Shown: positions 62,165 through 64,000 of the stretch, piece by piece
Position numbering within the stretch: the stretch's first letter is position 1
Layout of the letters: the number at the start of each line of letters is the position of its first letter
Assembly (NCBI GenBank): GCA_023387735.1
Contig: JAEWHP010000019.1
Coordinates: 98,062 to 162,061, forward strand
Direction: 5' to 3'
Length of the DNA stretch: 64,000 bases
Origin: Pseudomonadota bacterium
GTDB taxonomy: Bacteria > Pseudomonadota > Alphaproteobacteria > Rhizobiales > Xanthobacteraceae
Translations under genes and position numbers: made by a program
Notes under the pieces: generated by a model
Seen by the model: only the letters and a program-made list of their open reading frames with translations
The model's database searches: none
What the model was told of the DNA's origin: nothing

Positions 62165-63232
62165 ATGTCCACCACGACTATCGATGAAGGCAAGCTCAAC
62201 ACATTCATCGGCCAGATGCTGTCGGATCTTGGCGGCGCATCCAGCATCGCCATGGTCCGCCTCGGCGATACGCTGGGTCTTTACCGGGCCATCCACGCCA
62301 ACGGACCGATGACGTCGATCGAGCTTGCCAGGGCTGCAAAGGTCGATGAACGCTATTTGCGCGAATGGCTGTCGCATCAGGCCGCTTCGAACTATCTGTC
62401 ATACGATCCCTCCACTGCCAAATTCGCGATGCCGCCCGAGCAGGCCATGGTGTTCGCCAACGAGGAGAGCCCTGTCTACATGATGGGCGGCTTCGATCTC
62501 ATGGCGGCAATGCTCGACAACCAGCCCAAGGTCCAGGCGGCATTCAAGTCAGGCGCCGGTATTGCCTGGGGCGACCAGGCCGGTTGCATGTTCTGCGCGG
62601 TCGCTCGTTTCTTCCGGCCCGGCTACCACAACAATCTCGTCGCGTCCTGGCTGCCCGCGCTCGACGGGGTCGTGAAGAAGCTCGAGGCCGGCGCACGGGT
62701 TGCCGACGTCGGCTGTGGACACGGCTGGTCGACCGTCCTGATGGCCAAGGCGTTCCCGAAATCCCAGTTCTTTGGCTACGATTTCCATCCCGACTCGATC
62801 CGGGACGCCACGGCACACGCCAGCGAGCATGGCGTCGCTGACAATGCGCATTTTGCCGTAGGCCTTGCCAAGGATTATTCCGGCAAGGATTTCGATCTCG
62901 TCACGTGTTTCGATTGCCTTCATGACATGGGCGATCCTGCAGGTGCCGCAGCGCACATCCGTCAATCCCTGAAGCCCGACGGGACCTGGATGATCGTGGA
63001 GCCAATGGCCGGCGATACGCTACAGCAGAACTTGAATCCGGTCGGACGCCTCTTTTATGCGGGCTCGACCATGATCTGCCTGCCGACGTCACGTTCGCAG
63101 GAAGTAGGCGCCGCTCTCGGGGCGCAGGCGGGCGAAGCAAAATTGCGCGAGACCATCCAGAGCGGTGGCTTTTCGAGAGTGCGCCGGGCTGCAGAGACAC
63201 CGTTCAACATGATCCTTGAGGCGCGGCCATAG
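62165..63232 (+). CDS. SAM-dependent methyltransferase with N-terminal winged helix
   Basis: A 355-residue protein. An N-terminal winged-helix-like dimerisation part (SSIAMVRLGDTLGLYRAIHA, ERYLREWLSHQAAS) precedes a class I methyltransferase with motif I VADVGCGHGWSTVLM near residue 180. Downstream elements LVTCFDCLHDMGDP and LKPDGTWMIVEPM match motifs II/III of ubiE-like enzymes. GAGGAGGT precedes ATG 62165, 31 bp after the fusion gene. This architecture is known from plant-type O-methyltransferases and mycobacterial proteins. Confidence 0.9.
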   Translation: MSTTTIDEGKLNTFIGQMLSDLGGASSIAMVRLGDTLGLYRAIHANGPMTSIELARAAKVDERYLREWLSHQAASNYLSYDPSTAKFAMPPEQAMVFANEESPVYMMGGFDLMAAMLDNQPKVQAAFKSGAGIAWGDQAGCMFCAVARFFRPGYHNNLVASWLPALDGVVKKLEAGARVADVGCGHGWSTVLMAKAFPKSQFFGYDFHPDSIRDATAHASEHGVADNAHFAVGLAKDYSGKDFDLVTCFDCLHDMGDPAGAAAHIRQSLKPDGTWMIVEPMAGDTLQQNLNPVGRLFYAGSTMICLPTSRSQEVGAALGAQAGEAKLRETIQSGGFSRVRRAAETPFNMILEARP

Positions 63233-63789
63233 GAAACTCGGTAGGCCAAGTTCCGTTTCAAGGCCCTTAGTGGACCCTTTCTGCTATCCGCGCGGAAGTC
63301 GGCTTGTGACCGATTGTGTTGAAGAAGTCCGTCCGCGGCTGAGGCGGCCGCAAATTGCAACGTGAGCCTGTCGCCTCTCAGGTGGGGTTTTGGCTGCGGC
63401 ATTGGGATCAGTTGGCGAGTTTTCGGAGGTCCTGGGCGGTTGCTGCGAGGATAAAACGGAAACGTCATCTTGCGCGTGTCGACGAGTTGCGGGAGGCTGC
63501 ACAAGCAATAACTTCCATTGCTGATCTTTCCCGCACTGCCTGAACTATATTACCTACGGCGAGCAGGAAGCCGGAGTTTTCGATCTTGCGCGCCCAGAAT
63601 ACCCCGCCCTCGCTAGGACGGTGAGAGCTCGTCGCGACAATCTGCTGGAAACTATTCCGCACTCCGACAGTCCTGGGGGCGGTGATGCGTGACTGTATCG
63701 GCGGGTACTGCGACTGGATATTGCTCCATCTTCTCGCGCGTCTTCGAAGGCTGACAAGGCTCAATGAAGCCTGAGGATGGGTAGGCAGC
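63233..63789. other. Intergenic, possible decayed IS DNA
   Basis: About 560 bp without a convincing gene apart from a short transposase-like end. The composition is mixed. Confidence 0.4.
63408..63464 (-). pseudogene. Possible transposase C-terminal fragment
   Basis: The reverse frame reads RFRFILAATAQDLRKLAN before a stop. FILAATAQNLRKLAK-like ends are typical of IS1182/IS5-type transposases. The frame has a stop directly upstream, so only this end remains. Confidence 0.4.
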
Positions 63790-63999
63790 CTAACTGCGCG
63801 CAGCGGCTGCCGGTCCCGGGGGCCGGCCCAGATCGATGTCGTCGATCACGCCCTGTTCGCGCAACACAATCAGCGCGTCGCGCGCGGAGGGCCCGGCATG
63901 AAGGGCCCGGCTTATGCGCGTCTGTGTCTCAATCCCCACACCGGAAAATAATAAAAATAATAAGAAGTCTGTTTGTTGCTTTTCGAACCGACAGGGCAA
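63790..63999 (-). CDS. Partial reading frame at right edge
   Basis: The frame is open to the window edge and ends at 63790 with IDDIDLGRPPGPAAAARS. The part TQTRISRALHAGPSARDALIVL is helical. No family was recognised, and the true start may lie outside the window or the frame may be spurious. Confidence 0.3.
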   Translation of the reverse strand: MPCRFEKQQTDFLLFLLFSGVGIETQTRISRALHAGPSARDALIVLREQGVIDDIDLGRPPGPAAAARS

Positions 64000-64000
64000 A

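Noticed and set aside
1..64000. CRISPR array
   Set aside because: No regularly spaced short direct repeats were found; the repeats present are isolated palindromes.

Overview
The window looks like chromosome of a soil alphaproteobacterium in the Bradyrhizobium / Nitrobacteraceae group. This rests on a phasin, two Bug-type tripartite tricarboxylate transporter (TTT) receptors, a guaB and guaA pair separated by an rsmB-like gene, many high-GC intergenic palindromic repeats, and a large set of very small proteins (DUF6894, DUF3606, small zinc-ribbon and one-helix peptides) of the kind that genus carries. The assignment is inference from gene content; no rRNA or intact tRNA is present.

1-10.5 kb is a core-like block: phasin, MFS exporter, small Pmp3-like membrane protein, guaB, a zinc-free alcohol-dehydrogenase-like oxidoreductase, SDR, metallophosphoesterase, dienelactone-hydrolase-like enzyme, MAPEG protein and an RsmB-family rRNA methyltransferase. 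10.5-16.4 kb is a catabolic cluster: an IclR regulator divergent from an amidohydrolase, a CoA transferase, an Old Yellow Enzyme homologue and a periplasmic binding protein, with a 19-bp operator-like inverted repeat in the divergent promoter region. 16.5-23.5 kb is a compact six-gene reverse operon (TTT receptor, enolase-superfamily enzyme, FAH-type hydrolase, 2-hydroxyacid dehydrogenase, second enolase-superfamily enzyme, second TTT receptor) divergent from a GntR regulator across a perfect 18-bp palindrome. It fits uptake and breakdown of a sugar acid or hydroxy acid. A cupin and guaA follow.

26-35.6 kb, just downstream of guaA, is accessory DNA: a P4-type integrase, an AlpA-like regulator, 3' fragments of tRNA-Lys(CUU) and tRNA-Glu(CUC), a truncated second integrase, an ATP-dependent DNA ligase, many small genes, a frameshifted mscL, and a scar where a DNA-ligase fragment abuts a truncated cupin gene.

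35.6-45 kb is a detoxification or hydrolase block: a DJ-1/PfpI::crotonase fusion, a Tat-exported epoxide-hydrolase-like protein, a 951-residue OmpR-type/P-loop ATPase regulator, an uncharacterised protein, a frameshifted Tat-type alpha/beta hydrolase, and an intact one. 45-58.5 kb is dominated by microproteins with a few recognisable genes: a PilZ protein, an SRAP (HMCES/YedK) peptidase, an NTF2-like protein and a frameshifted large serine recombinase. 59-63.2 kb holds the most distinctive cluster: a TetR regulator with a perfect 16-bp palindrome, a 708-residue alpha/beta hydrolase fused to a GT-B glycosyltransferase, and a SAM methyltransferase, probably one transcription unit. The right end has a likely transposase fragment and a partial reading frame.
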